Of a DNA stretch of 64,000 bases, positions 1-8,809 are shown in pieces. Source of the DNA: Symsagittifera roscoffensis (taxonomy: Eukaryota; Xenacoelomorpha; Acoela; Convolutidae). Within the stretch, counting starts at the first letter, position 1, and every line of letters begins with the position of its first letter. The stretch lies in the NCBI RefSeq assembly GCF_963678635.1, contig NC_087064.1, forward strand, positions 45,179,346 through 45,243,345. The letters run 5' to 3'. Made by a program: the position numbers and the translations under genes. The notes below the pieces were generated by a model. That model was not told where the DNA came from. It saw only the letters and a list, made by a program, of their open reading frames with translations, and searched no databases.

Positions 1-2867
1 AGTCCCATCATGCACCAGGCGAACCTGAGTTGTAACTCTGTCCTTACGTAAGGTACTGCCACGAGAGCATGTATTCTTGGCGTAGTCCTCATTTCTTCTT
101 CGAAATACCTCAATACTACTGCTTTCCATGGAAGGCTCACTAACTGCTCGATTGTTTCCGCCTGTATGTCAGACGATGCCAAAGTTCCATACGCCTTCTG
201 CTTGAGGGTGGTGCCTTGCAACATCATTTCCAGATAACCCTCCATGGCTTTTTCGTCTTCCAGGGCCATTACATACCCTCTAGCCGAGTTTCGGTATTCC
301 AACATCTCCATGTATCCACCAGTGGGTTCATCTATCGACACTGTCTCCGACACGGTTAGTCGGTTGTATTCCACTGGTGTTAGTTGTCCTGCAACACTTC
401 CCTTTCCATGGTTCATGGGAGATGGCTTGAAGTCCCTCATTTTGCTCTCTCCACATTGGCTGTGTATCTCCATTTCTAACGTTGCTCCAGTCAGAGTGCG
501 GTCACTCCTTTTGGATTTATAACCGGTTGACTCTATCCCCGCCATGAGAATGGGTGGCACCATCGCTATATCAGTTAATACTCTATCTGTGCCAGACAAT
601 TGACAATCACCTTGCCCCAAATCCATGACTTCCTCGACTCGTTTTCTTTTCGCTGAGTTACCAGCTTTCATCGATATTTCTGAATCCACTTTCGTCTTCC
701 CAATTCTCCTCGGCATCACTCTGCTGCCTAACTTCATTTTCATCGCATTGATCTTATCAATCACCATTTTCGATCGCATCGTCCCTCTCCTGGTTCTTGA
801 CAGGTACATCACCTCTCCTTCATCGTCCTGCGGTGTCATCTTGATAGGAGAATTCGCTTCACTCTCATCAGTGGCTGAGTCGATCAATAACTCACTCAGT
901 CTCCCTTCACACTCATCAAGCTTGTCAAGTACTTCTCTCATCAAGGGTTGATTGAGACCTGTTTTGAGGATGGACTGGGTCCCATAGCTCTGAATCACGG
1001 TCCAGACTTCTTCCATAAACGCCACTCTGTCCAGTTTACATCCCGTCCTACTCTCATGGTCTCGGTGATGTACTTCCCATTCTTCTTCGGGCAGCGTTCC
1101 CAAGAAAGGTACTCTGGCTGAGGCCTCTATTCTTCTCCTCCGAGGTGATTCCATGAGGATTCTCTGTTCGTTATTTCTTGAATTGCCAGGAGAGCTGCTC
1201 TCCGGCAAATTCCGTTTCATTTCCTCAAAGGCTGACGGAGGTTCCAGTGTCGAGATGCCTTCATCCGCTGGCTCAGTCGTTTCCAACGTGTCTGCATTAT
1301 TCTCAAGATCACTGAAGATATTGAAATCCAGGCTGGATGTTCCTCCTGTCGATGCCCTGTCGTCTTCCCCACCAGCTTGATCTTGTTGCATGGGTTCTTC
1401 AATCTGACGGCTTCCACCCTGTCCGTCATCTCCTTCTGACTTATCCTTGTTCGGGCTCACTGGTCCTTGTTCGTCAATATCGGCTTCTTCCTGGAATCTC
1501 GGTATGAGCAATGTACCGGCCGATTTATCTTCCTCTTCTCCATGGACCACTTTGATTTCTTCGCAGCCGAAGGGTGCTAGGAAGGTTCTCGTCTGCAATA
1601 TTCCTCCCACTTTCATCTCCTTTTTCAAACTGGTCAGGATCAATGAGGCTTCAGGCAATTCTGTCCTGCCTCTCATTTTCATCGGAGCTAAGCCTAGTCC
1701 TCTCCATTCCTCATTAAATCTTCCAGGCTTGGGAGTAGCGGCGTTGCTTATTCGCCTTCTCGTTGCTCGATCCGTGTATGCAAATCGTGTGTACTGTAAC
1801 ACGGCGGCATTTCTCCCTACGAAGTATGGATCCATCGTTCCCACGAAAATCCCTACTCTCCTTTCATTGGTTTCGAATGCTCTCAACCTAGGAGTTTGTA
1901 CCACGGAGACTGCTCCGAGCAACATCCTTCTTATTAGAGGGAATTCAGGGATTGCCTCCGGTAGCTTCTTGTAATCGCCCCAGTCCTTCGTTTCTTCTCT
2001 CACCTTGTGGTATGCTGCAGTGACACGAGGCACTCTGGTTATTTCACCATTCGTTTTGTCATAGGGTCTCAGATTCCAAAGCTTTGGAAACACCTCGATG
2101 TGTCCTCTTTCTACTTCTCCCATGCGGTCACGGAAGTGATCGTCAAAATTGATGACTGTCATCTCTGGCTCCGATATTTTCGCAAATAACAGATCTTCAC
2201 TCATGAGCTCCCGCAATGTGTTCTGCTCACCCCAGTTCAGTGTACTACCGTCCACTGCCGATATGAGGTTCAGGTGCAGTACCGACCTCCTATATGCTTC
2301 CACTTTAACGTCAGGGAACGCAAACGTGACTGCTGGTCCATAGATCACTGTCACGAACTCCGTGACTCCTCTGATCAGCGCCAAGGGATCGGTCCTCATA
2401 GCCAAGCTCAGATCCGTTAATAGCGGCATGCCTCCAACATGTCGTCTAACATCTTCCTCTCTTTCAATTGTCTCGTCTTCTCCGGTTCCAAAGCGATTTT
2501 GCTGCAAGAGATATTGGATAAGAGTGTGTCTCAGATCTCTTATTTTGTTACACGAGTCCGTGGATTTCTTCATATCCAGGTTCCTCACTCTCTCTCTTTC
2601 ATCTGCTCTGGACAACGTGCCAGTTTCATTAGTCCTCCCAAGTTTCCGTGGGTTATTGCGATCAATGTCAGAAGTCCATCTAGTCGCAGGTTCTGTATTC
2701 CATCCGTTAGCGGTATCGCCGGTCCTTTCACGAAACTCTCCGCTCCGAATGTCACGAACAAGGATATTAATTCCACTATCGATACTCTCACTACTGCTTG
2801 GAGGAATTCCTTTATCAAATAGTGCGAGACTTTCGGGTAAACTTTTGCCAAGAAGGACGCGGTCCAT
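1..2867 (-). CDS. Unknown long ORF of element A (partial, at least 955 codons)
   Basis: The minus-strand frame is open without a stop from 2903 to the left edge (967 codons); the nearest upstream stop is TGA at 2906-2904 and the first ATG is at 2867-2865. I checked it codon by codon. The first ~120 residues are Ser/Glu/Arg-rich and look disordered. The middle (about 2500-1500) is globular in character, with runs such as RVGIFVGTMDPYFVGRNAAV. The part from 1500 to 500 is again acidic and low in complexity, with a basic KRKR patch near 640. No signal peptide, membrane segment or family signature is evident. It lies 69 nt downstream of the SGNH ORF stop, so it could be translated from its own spliced message or by reinitiation. 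It is not recognisable as an envelope. Confidence 0.75.
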   Translation of the reverse strand, partial: MDRVLLGKSLPESLALFDKGIPPSSSESIDSGINILVRDIRSGEFRERTGDTANGWNTEPATRWTSDIDRNNPRKLGRTNETGTLSRADERERVRNLDMKKSTDSCNKIRDLRHTLIQYLLQQNRFGTGEDETIEREEDVRRHVGGMPLLTDLSLAMRTDPLALIRGVTEFVTVIYGPAVTFAFPDVKVEAYRRSVLHLNLISAVDGSTLNWGEQNTLRELMSEDLLFAKISEPEMTVINFDDHFRDRMGEVERGHIEVFPKLWNLRPYDKTNGEITRVPRVTAAYHKVREETKDWGDYKKLPEAIPEFPLIRRMLLGAVSVVQTPRLRAFETNERRVGIFVGTMDPYFVGRNAAVLQYTRFAYTDRATRRRISNAATPKPGRFNEEWRGLGLAPMKMRGRTELPEASLILTSLKKEMKVGGILQTRTFLAPFGCEEIKVVHGEEEDKSAGTLLIPRFQEEADIDEQGPVSPNKDKSEGDDGQGGSRQIEEPMQQDQAGGEDDRASTGGTSSLDFNIFSDLENNADTLETTEPADEGISTLEPPSAFEEMKRNLPESSSPGNSRNNEQRILMESPRRRRIEASARVPFLGTLPEEEWEVHHRDHESRTGCKLDRVAFMEEVWTVIQSYGTQSILKTGLNQPLMREVLDKLDECEGRLSELLIDSATDESEANSPIKMTPQDDEGEVMYLSRTRRGTMRSKMVIDKINAMKMKLGSRVMPRRIGKTKVDSEISMKAGNSAKRKRVEEVMDLGQGDCQLSGTDRVLTDIAMVPPILMAGIESTGYKSKRSDRTLTGATLEMEIHSQCGESKMRDFKPSPMNHGKGSVAGQLTPVEYNRLTVSETVSIDEPTGGYMEMLEYRNSARGYVMALEDEKAMEGYLEMMLQGTTLKQKAYGTLASSDIQAETIEQLVSLPWKAVVLRYFEEEMRTTPRIHALVAVPYVRTELQLRFAWCMMG

Positions 2868-2935
2868 CCGGCTCCTAACCCTTCTAGCATGCTGTCTGTC
2901 CTTTCAAAGCCCTCCTGTCCTTTCACTTCCTGGGT
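2585..2935 (-). other. Open extension downstream of the SGNH ORF TAG, overlapping the next ORF
   Basis: Directly after the TAG at 2938-2936 the same frame stays open for about 116 more codons, to a TGA at 2587-2585. The extension is hydrophobic in places. It overlaps the start of the unknown ORF, which uses another frame, so only one of the two is probably real over most of this stretch. The unknown ORF is better supported by its length. The extension could be a readthrough tail or chance. Confidence 0.25.
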
Positions 2936-5900
2936 CTAGAAGGTTTCCAGAGTAATCTGACACATTCTGTTCACAAACTCAGCGGTATTTTCTCCGCCAT
3001 TTTCCGCCAGGTTCACCTCCTTCAACAAGTAGGCATGTATCTTCGTGATCATTACGGGGCCTTGCTGAAAAGCATCTGCACCCAATGCCGCTACTCTAGG
3101 ATTCAGGTGTAGCCACTGGTTGGCTTCCGGCTTGGTTCTCAGAACCATCGCCTCCAGATGAGCTCTCGTCTCTAGTGAATTTTTTCTTCTTGTGTCTTCA
3201 CTTGCCACTTCCATTGCTCGGAACCATAAGTCGTTGGACATTGCCGAGATCACTCGATGGTCGTCGTCTAGTCCCGGTTTCAGTTTGAGTTGCCGACTGA
3301 AGTTGGACAGTTCCAACCCCAGCACTTCGTCCAACACTAACATGTGTAGCGCGTGGTCCTTGAATCCTCTCATCGCGTTTGAGATATCTGACCATACTGC
3401 AGGCAGTTCAGCCTTAAGTGGCCTCAGGTTCTCCATTTCTATCATGCGATTCGGGGCCGATATGATCACATCATATTTTCCTTCCGAAAGTAAGGCTACC
3501 ATTGCGTACACAAACTTCAGTCCATCCGGGAGATGTGCATATCCCGGAGACAACGCGAATACTACTCTCAACGCCACTTTATTGAATGACCCCTCCTTCG
3601 TCGCATCCACCACTTCACCCATCGACTCCAGGATGTCTTTTATTGCTGGCCATACTGCGTTTTCTGCTGTTGCAGGATCTCTGAGCCTGCTCAGAAAACC
3701 TCTACTGTGTAGATGGTCATTGATGCCAGCAAACACAATCGTAATTGGGTTCATGTCTGTCTGCCTTTGTACCCCTATAGCCAAAGACACTGATTGCAAT
3801 AGGTCTAGGTCGACCGCGGTCAACATTATGACGTCCGGCCAAAACAAAGACTTGGAGGTGTACACGAACTCTGAATTCGCTACTACCATGATTTTGGCCT
3901 TCCTCATCTCTGCTTTGTCATAGGCGGCGAAGATGGTCTCATCATTCTTTATCGCTGCCAATCCGCCATATCTCTGGGCATCACCATATTGGTTCACTAG
4001 TTTTGGGTACACTCTCTCCTTCACATGACCAGGTGGTGTCGTCAGCTGCCTAAATATCTTCACGTGTTGTCCAATCGGCGCTCTCGCCGTCAGGAATCTT
4101 CCTGGTCTCTCTTCACGATTCCCCTCATCATGGTTCAATCTCACATCTTGCAACGGTCTCGCATTCACTGGTCCCATCGTGTTGTTAGAGGGCAGTCCCT
4201 CCAAATCAGCAAATCTCAAGGCCGTCGTGGAGCTGAAATTTATGCTAGCGGCTATCAACCAGTCTACGCCGGTTATTGAGTATAATCTGCTGACGGATAG
4301 CGTCGCTCCATTCAGCATCCTCCTTGCATCTTCGATGAAGCTTACTCTCTGCAGGTCCAGCTTCATTAGTTCGTCTTTGTATATATGCCAAGGAGACGGT
4401 ATGGATCTCGACCACAACAATGAGCCTCTGCTCGGTCTTTCCTCTCGACTGGTACTCGTCGTCTCCGATCTAGTGTCCGATCTAGATGTGCCTGCTACTT
4501 CTTCGATTGGTTGGTTGACAGGTCCTATCCTTCTCCTAGGATGAATTGTTCTCCTCATCGGTGCTTCTCCCAACCGATCCTGCACGTCTGTTCTTCGACC
4601 TGGTTCGCTGGAGCTTTGTTGCCAGTAATTCGTGACGGCTGGGACCGTACCCAGGCGTGTTTCCAGGCTAGGAGGCACAAAGGTGGTAATCACCGCGTCA
4701 CTCACCGTTCCCTCTTCCTTCAGCACTCCTGTGTCAAAGAGTTCTGCTTCCAGCTCATCCAACCGTTCTTGGAAGACTCGATTCAACCAAGCTTGTCCTT
4801 CGATACTGTCAAAGTGGATGCCATCCGTGGTCAGTCTGGCCTGATCCATGGCTCTCAACTCATGTTCAATGTCCATGAGGATCATCCTTCCGGCATTTCG
4901 ATTTGCTAGGTTCCTCAAGATGTTGTTCCATCTTATGACTCCCTCGTTGTGCCTTCTTCCTGATGCTGTCAGGCTTCTCGCGTTCATTGGCACCGTGCAA
5001 ACGGTCAGTACCGCGCAACTGAACTTCTGCCAGAGAGTGGTGAACAAACACACCATCATTGACTCCCACAGTGCTTCCTGCTCGTCTGATCCTCTGGAGA
5101 TATCATTCGTCCCAACTAAGATCATCACATTGGGAATCTTCCCTGGATTCATCAGTTCCACCATCCGATATAATTGGGCTATCGTCGCGCCTCCAAAGGC
5201 CATCACCGTGGTGACCCACGAGGTCCTCAAATTCGACAGCACTCTGACTAAGCTGTCTCCCAATATCAGGTGAGATGTCCCGAGTGGTGGTTGCTGCAGG
5301 TTCACAGCCGGGCTCCAGGTAGCTCGATTGAAGCAGGTCCTCGGATCTGTCTCCGGAACTCCCGTGAAATTATACTTCAATTGATTATTTTTCTGCACGT
5401 CTATTACACGAGACACTTTCTTCGCTGGCATCTTTCGTACTTTCCTCTCTGGGATTCTCGAGCTCCCCATGAGTGGTGTCACGTTACTTATCCCTTGTCT
5501 GATCACGGTCTGGGAGAGTTGTACTCTGCCCGTATCGTCAATCGTTCCATAGGGTGCAGTCACCCCGGAACATGGCGCATTCTTGTTAGCGACCAGTCGT
5601 CCAGCTGTCTCTATCAGCCTCCTCACTGTCTGTTCTACGACGGGATCACCCAAGGTGTCACTAGGATCCGGGATTGTTACTCGATTCGTCTCTGCTGGAA
5701 GCCGTGTCTCCGTTGTTTGACTCATTTCTCGAGTTGTCAAGAGCTCCATCGGGGATTGCCCACGAGGAATATCCCTTGCAGGTATCACTTTCTCCACGGC
5801 CGTTGTCAACGCCACCTGCTCCGATCGCTCTTTGTATTCCTGCCTTAAGCGCTCGATCTCTTGACCCTGCTTTTTGTTGCAGTCTTCAAACAACTTTCTC

Positions 5901-6523
5901 CACATGTCCCGATCTTCCTCCATCTGGAGCATGCTTCTGGTCATCTCGTCCAGCTCCTTCTTCGTACTTCTCAGCTGATCATTCATCTCGTCCAGATCTT
6001 GTATGGTTTGGTTCGTCTGAACCTTCTGTGTTACTTTCGCCCTTTTTGGCGGCACAGCTGCTCTCAGTGGTGAACCAGACGAGGTCGTCTCGCTGTTCAT
6101 CTCCCGATGCATTCTCGTCAGCCCAGGTTTAGGCTTTGAGGGCATTGGCATCTCACCTGGTTGGTAAGTCCTAGAACTTCCCAATCCAGGCTCATTCGCC
6201 AAGTCACTCCCTGAGAGAGCCCCGTTTCTCCACCTCATCACTCTCATGTTCGGGCGGTCTAGTACTCCCCTCTCTCCATATGCTGCCATCAACAGGACTT
6301 CCCTGGGGCGGTCCCCACGGTTGTCATGCCCCAAGATGTTGATCAGGGCGGTCAGCAACATGACTACCTCTGGGTCCTCCAGAGCGAAGTCTCGATTGAT
6401 CAGCCGACGATAGATCGCATCTATCATCGGTCCTACATATGCCTCTGCCAGGTCCATCAATTCATCCAAGTTGAAATTGTCCATACTGTTTTTCAGATTT
6501 GATTTGATTCGACTCGATTCCAA
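2936..6523 (-). CDS. SGNH/GDSL-hydrolase accessory protein of element A (1195 aa)
   Basis: Begins with ATG at 6523 and ends in TAG at 2938-2936. Residues ~175-240 form a charged probable coiled coil. Residues ~415-575 contain all four SGNH blocks in order: ILGDSL with the nucleophile Ser at ~424, GG at ~444-445, GTND at ~471-474, and TDGIHF giving Asp ~567 and His ~570. That fits an active esterase/lipase-like hydrolase acting on an acyl or acetyl ester; the substrate is unknown. Residues ~877-1000 look like a second, degenerate copy of the fold: VANSEF replaces the GDS block and FAGINDHL resembles block III, with no clear Ser-Asp-His set. No signal peptide is visible, so it is probably cytoplasmic or particle-borne. 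Related esterase ORFs are known in CR1-type LINEs and some LTR elements. Confidence 0.85.
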   Translation of the reverse strand: MESSRIKSNLKNSMDNFNLDELMDLAEAYVGPMIDAIYRRLINRDFALEDPEVVMLLTALINILGHDNRGDRPREVLLMAAYGERGVLDRPNMRVMRWRNGALSGSDLANEPGLGSSRTYQPGEMPMPSKPKPGLTRMHREMNSETTSSGSPLRAAVPPKRAKVTQKVQTNQTIQDLDEMNDQLRSTKKELDEMTRSMLQMEEDRDMWRKLFEDCNKKQGQEIERLRQEYKERSEQVALTTAVEKVIPARDIPRGQSPMELLTTREMSQTTETRLPAETNRVTIPDPSDTLGDPVVEQTVRRLIETAGRLVANKNAPCSGVTAPYGTIDDTGRVQLSQTVIRQGISNVTPLMGSSRIPERKVRKMPAKKVSRVIDVQKNNQLKYNFTGVPETDPRTCFNRATWSPAVNLQQPPLGTSHLILGDSLVRVLSNLRTSWVTTVMAFGGATIAQLYRMVELMNPGKIPNVMILVGTNDISRGSDEQEALWESMMVCLFTTLWQKFSCAVLTVCTVPMNARSLTASGRRHNEGVIRWNNILRNLANRNAGRMILMDIEHELRAMDQARLTTDGIHFDSIEGQAWLNRVFQERLDELEAELFDTGVLKEEGTVSDAVITTFVPPSLETRLGTVPAVTNYWQQSSSEPGRRTDVQDRLGEAPMRRTIHPRRRIGPVNQPIEEVAGTSRSDTRSETTSTSREERPSRGSLLWSRSIPSPWHIYKDELMKLDLQRVSFIEDARRMLNGATLSVSRLYSITGVDWLIAASINFSSTTALRFADLEGLPSNNTMGPVNARPLQDVRLNHDEGNREERPGRFLTARAPIGQHVKIFRQLTTPPGHVKERVYPKLVNQYGDAQRYGGLAAIKNDETIFAAYDKAEMRKAKIMVVANSEFVYTSKSLFWPDVIMLTAVDLDLLQSVSLAIGVQRQTDMNPITIVFAGINDHLHSRGFLSRLRDPATAENAVWPAIKDILESMGEVVDATKEGSFNKVALRVVFALSPGYAHLPDGLKFVYAMVALLSEGKYDVIISAPNRMIEMENLRPLKAELPAVWSDISNAMRGFKDHALHMLVLDEVLGLELSNFSRQLKLKPGLDDDHRVISAMSNDLWFRAMEVASEDTRRKNSLETRAHLEAMVLRTKPEANQWLHLNPRVAALGADAFQQGPVMITKIHAYLLKEVNLAENGGENTAEFVNRMCQITLETF

Positions 6524-6802
6524 GGTTTTGACTCAAGTGAGTAATTAAATGATCAATCAGGATCTAGAAAAGAAGTCACAAATATCACACTTGTCAGTCT
6601 CACCTTAACATATATCGTTAAAATTTGCTTAAAACAGTTCAGATAAAAAGATATTTATCCTAAAATTTATTAAAATCAATTGGTTTCTAAAATTTTGGAA
6701 TTCGACCCAAGATTGGACAGTCCAAACTTTGAATCTATTCCCAAGATTGTCATTTAGTTGTTCATGGTCACTAACCCCTACTTACCCATGATCTTAATAA
6801 CC

Positions 6803-6830
6803 TAACACATAACATAACATAACATAACAC
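6803..6830. repeat. ACATA microsatellite in an intergenic spacer
   Basis: A short run of ACATA units lies in the ~360 bp spacer 6524-6887 between the SGNH ORF and the macrodomain segment. The rest of the spacer is AT-rich with no ORF. The spacer could hold a splice acceptor or promoter for the downstream ORFs, but I see no clear signal. Confidence 0.8.
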
Positions 6831-6887
6831 ACATATCACATATTACATACAACTTAGTCTTTGGCCTAACACTCTCTCGCACATCAC

Positions 6888-7472
6888 TCAGCCTATACTT
6901 AAGTAATATTTCTTGTGTAGGTATACTTGTATGTTCGTATCAGAGAATATCACGTGTACAAGCGCGTACAATTCCCGAGGATGCAGTCTTCCTCTGTTTG
7001 GATCGTACACTGGAAGCGAGAGCTCCTTCACGTCCATTTCCACAAGGAAGTCCCTCAGCCTCGTCAAGGACAAGACTAGGTTTTCTGGGTCCACGTGCTG
7101 CTTCTCTGTCGCCCTCGTTACCAAGAAGCATAAGTACTTTCCCGGTATCTGCGACACCGCCGGAGGTAAGGCTGCTACGCCCCCTATCCCTGGTCTTTGC
7201 TTCCAAAGGAATTCCACGTTTTTGTATTCCCTCTTAAAATCTGCCGCTAGCGCTGTCCTAAAACTCATGTCTGCGGTGATCGATATTGCACATGTTCTGT
7301 TTGTGAGTATGAAATCACTGTCTGTTAGTATTATGTTACCAGAATATTCATTCGGTAAATTAAAATATGACTCAACTACCCTGCCTATGCCAGGTTTCTT
7401 AGGTTCTTCGCCTGTTTCTGCTTCTAAGTCTCCTGTTTCTCTTGCTATTCTTAATTCTTTATTATCAAGTTT
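6888..7472 (-). CDS. Macrodomain-like C-terminal segment of element A pol
   Basis: This frame is open from just after TGA at 7475-7473 to the stop at 6890-6888; the first ATG is internal, at 7268. Residues around the ATG read like the start of a TARG1/OARD1-type macrodomain: a hydrophobic strand, then an ALAADFKREY helix, a PGIGGVAAL loop, the strand KYLCFLVTRATEKQH, a helix, the strand ELSLP, and a final FSDTNIQVYL strand. The family binds ADP-ribose and some members remove it from proteins. The usual catalytic Lys after the GVA loop is Pro here, and the G-C-G-L-D loop is replaced by DPNRGRL. I therefore expect a binding-only or repurposed fold. The fold needs residues upstream of the ATG, so translation is likely by -1 frameshift from the overlapping pol tail, by splicing, or fused in an undamaged copy. 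Confidence 0.6.
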   Translation of the reverse strand, partial: KLDNKELRIARETGDLEAETGEEPKKPGIGRVVESYFNLPNEYSGNIILTDSDFILTNRTCAISITADMSFRTALAADFKREYKNVEFLWKQRPGIGGVAALPPAVSQIPGKYLCFLVTRATEKQHVDPENLVLSLTRLRDFLVEMDVKELSLPVYDPNRGRLHPRELYALVHVIFSDTNIQVYLHKKYYLSIG

Positions 7473-8140
7473 TCAGTGTGGGTAAGTCCTACCCCCACTC
7501 CCCGGACAAAAATATCCATCGACGTCCCCGTCGATCGCATACCGGGTATCAAGTCCAGGTTAGAAGCTGGAATGAGTAATCGTCCTTCCTGGGCAGCCCA
7601 GGAAGAATCATCTCGTCCAGTCTTGATGTATTTCATGCTTTCACGATCTACGTCTTGAATCGTGACGCTGGTTTCCTCTGGATCCGAGGTCGTTTCATTC
7701 AGCCACTCTAAGACACGCAGGTTAGTCAGGTCTTTTTCATGTGACTGCTGTTGCTCATCGTCGAATTCTACCTCGGGTTTCGACCAGTCGTCAACCCACT
7801 CATCGTTGTGATCATCAACTATGTCAATGTCTTGTGACACAGTTATTTCCTCTAAACCCACTACTTCCTCCACTATTTTCTTTAGATCTATCCTATCCAC
7901 TACAAAGTCGTCACCGTAAGGATTGTATTTCTTCCTTGGTCTCGTCCCGCCCTTCTGACGAGTCTGCATCGTGAACGGAAGATCTGGTTCCAAGTTCTTG
8001 GGAACCTCTGTCTGTTCGGGATCCTGCCAATCTTCCTCTGCCCAGGGTAAAGTTTCATCGTCCGCTTCGATCTGTTCGTTTGGGTCCAGGTCCAATTGTG
8101 TATCCGTACCTTCCTCTACGACTTCGTTTCCATCGTTCTT
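7451..8140 (-). CDS. Acidic C-terminal tail of element A pol
   Basis: Same frame as integrase, starting right after a TAG at 8143-8141 and ending at TAA 7453-7451. The product is strongly acidic, with a basic patch (RPRKKYNPYGDDFVVD) near 7960-7915 of a type often seen at the end of gypsy pol polyproteins. That similarity suggests the TAG at 8141 is a late mutation or a readthrough site rather than the natural end. The last 25 nt overlap the macrodomain frame, which is in -1. I see no standard slippery heptamer in the overlap. Confidence 0.6.
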   Translation of the reverse strand, partial: KNDGNEVVEEGTDTQLDLDPNEQIEADDETLPWAEEDWQDPEQTEVPKNLEPDLPFTMQTRQKGGTRPRKKYNPYGDDFVVDRIDLKKIVEEVVGLEEITVSQDIDIVDDHNDEWVDDWSKPEVEFDDEQQQSHEKDLTNLRVLEWLNETTSDPEETSVTIQDVDRESMKYIKTGRDDSSWAAQEGRLLIPASNLDLIPGMRSTGTSMDIFVRGVGVGLTHTENLIIKN

Positions 8141-8809
8141 CTACCTGGTTCCCTTTTCATTGACCTCACAAGCAGGATCCATCATTAGATAATCCCCTTC
8201 TTCAATGTCTGCAGGTATACACCAGTCTTCTGTCGATGGATTGTGTGGCTTGATGTTCTCGTAGTGGGCGGCTCGGCCAGTACTCAGTCTATAAAAGCGT
8301 CCCTCCTGGTGCACCTCCGTAATCATGAAGGGTCCCCTCCATTTTTTTAGAAGCTTCTTTGTCCCTTTCGGTGGTATAACGTTCTGAAATACCCATACGT
8401 AGTCTCCCACTGAGTAAGCTTTTGCGCCAGCTGCTTTCTTGTCGAATCTTTTCCTTTGCCTTGCCTGTGCTTGCTGAGTATTTCGTCTGCACAGATCGTT
8501 CAACTCCTGTTGACGTCTGATCACATCCCTTACGTAAACCTGTGGAGATGTTTTCTTTCCCTCATACTCTGGGTAGAAGAATGTCAAGGGTAAAGACTTC
8601 TCGTGTCCCGTCAGCATCATGTGTGGACTGACTCCAGTGGTGGAGTGTTGCGTGCTATTATAAGCTCCCATCACCTGTGGAAGGTATCTGTCCCAATCGG
8701 TCATGTACCTGGAACAATATACCCTCAGCATCGACACTAACGTCCTATTCTGTCTTTCCACTAGGCCATTCGTTTGAGGGTGGTATGTCGTGGAGTGAGC
8801 CTGAGCGAC
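8141..8809 (-). CDS. Integrase C-terminal part of element A, downstream of an in-frame TAG
   Basis: The frame directly continues the RT-integrase ORF after the TAG at 8812-8810, with no shift. It holds the third catalytic acid of the integrase DDE triad in the motif NGLVERQN, 18 codons after the stop. This is followed by the usual YLPQVMGAYN and S-P-H-M-M-L-TG segments and the basic C-terminal domain. With the stop read normally, the integrase loses its Glu and cannot be active. There is no ATG near the start, so this is not a separate gene. Confidence 0.8.
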   Translation of the reverse strand, partial: VAQAHSTTYHPQTNGLVERQNRTLVSMLRVYCSRYMTDWDRYLPQVMGAYNSTQHSTTGVSPHMMLTGHEKSLPLTFFYPEYEGKKTSPQVYVRDVIRRQQELNDLCRRNTQQAQARQRKRFDKKAAGAKAYSVGDYVWVFQNVIPPKGTKKLLKKWRGPFMITEVHQEGRFYRLSTGRAAHYENIKPHNPSTEDWCIPADIEEGDYLMMDPACEVNEKGTR

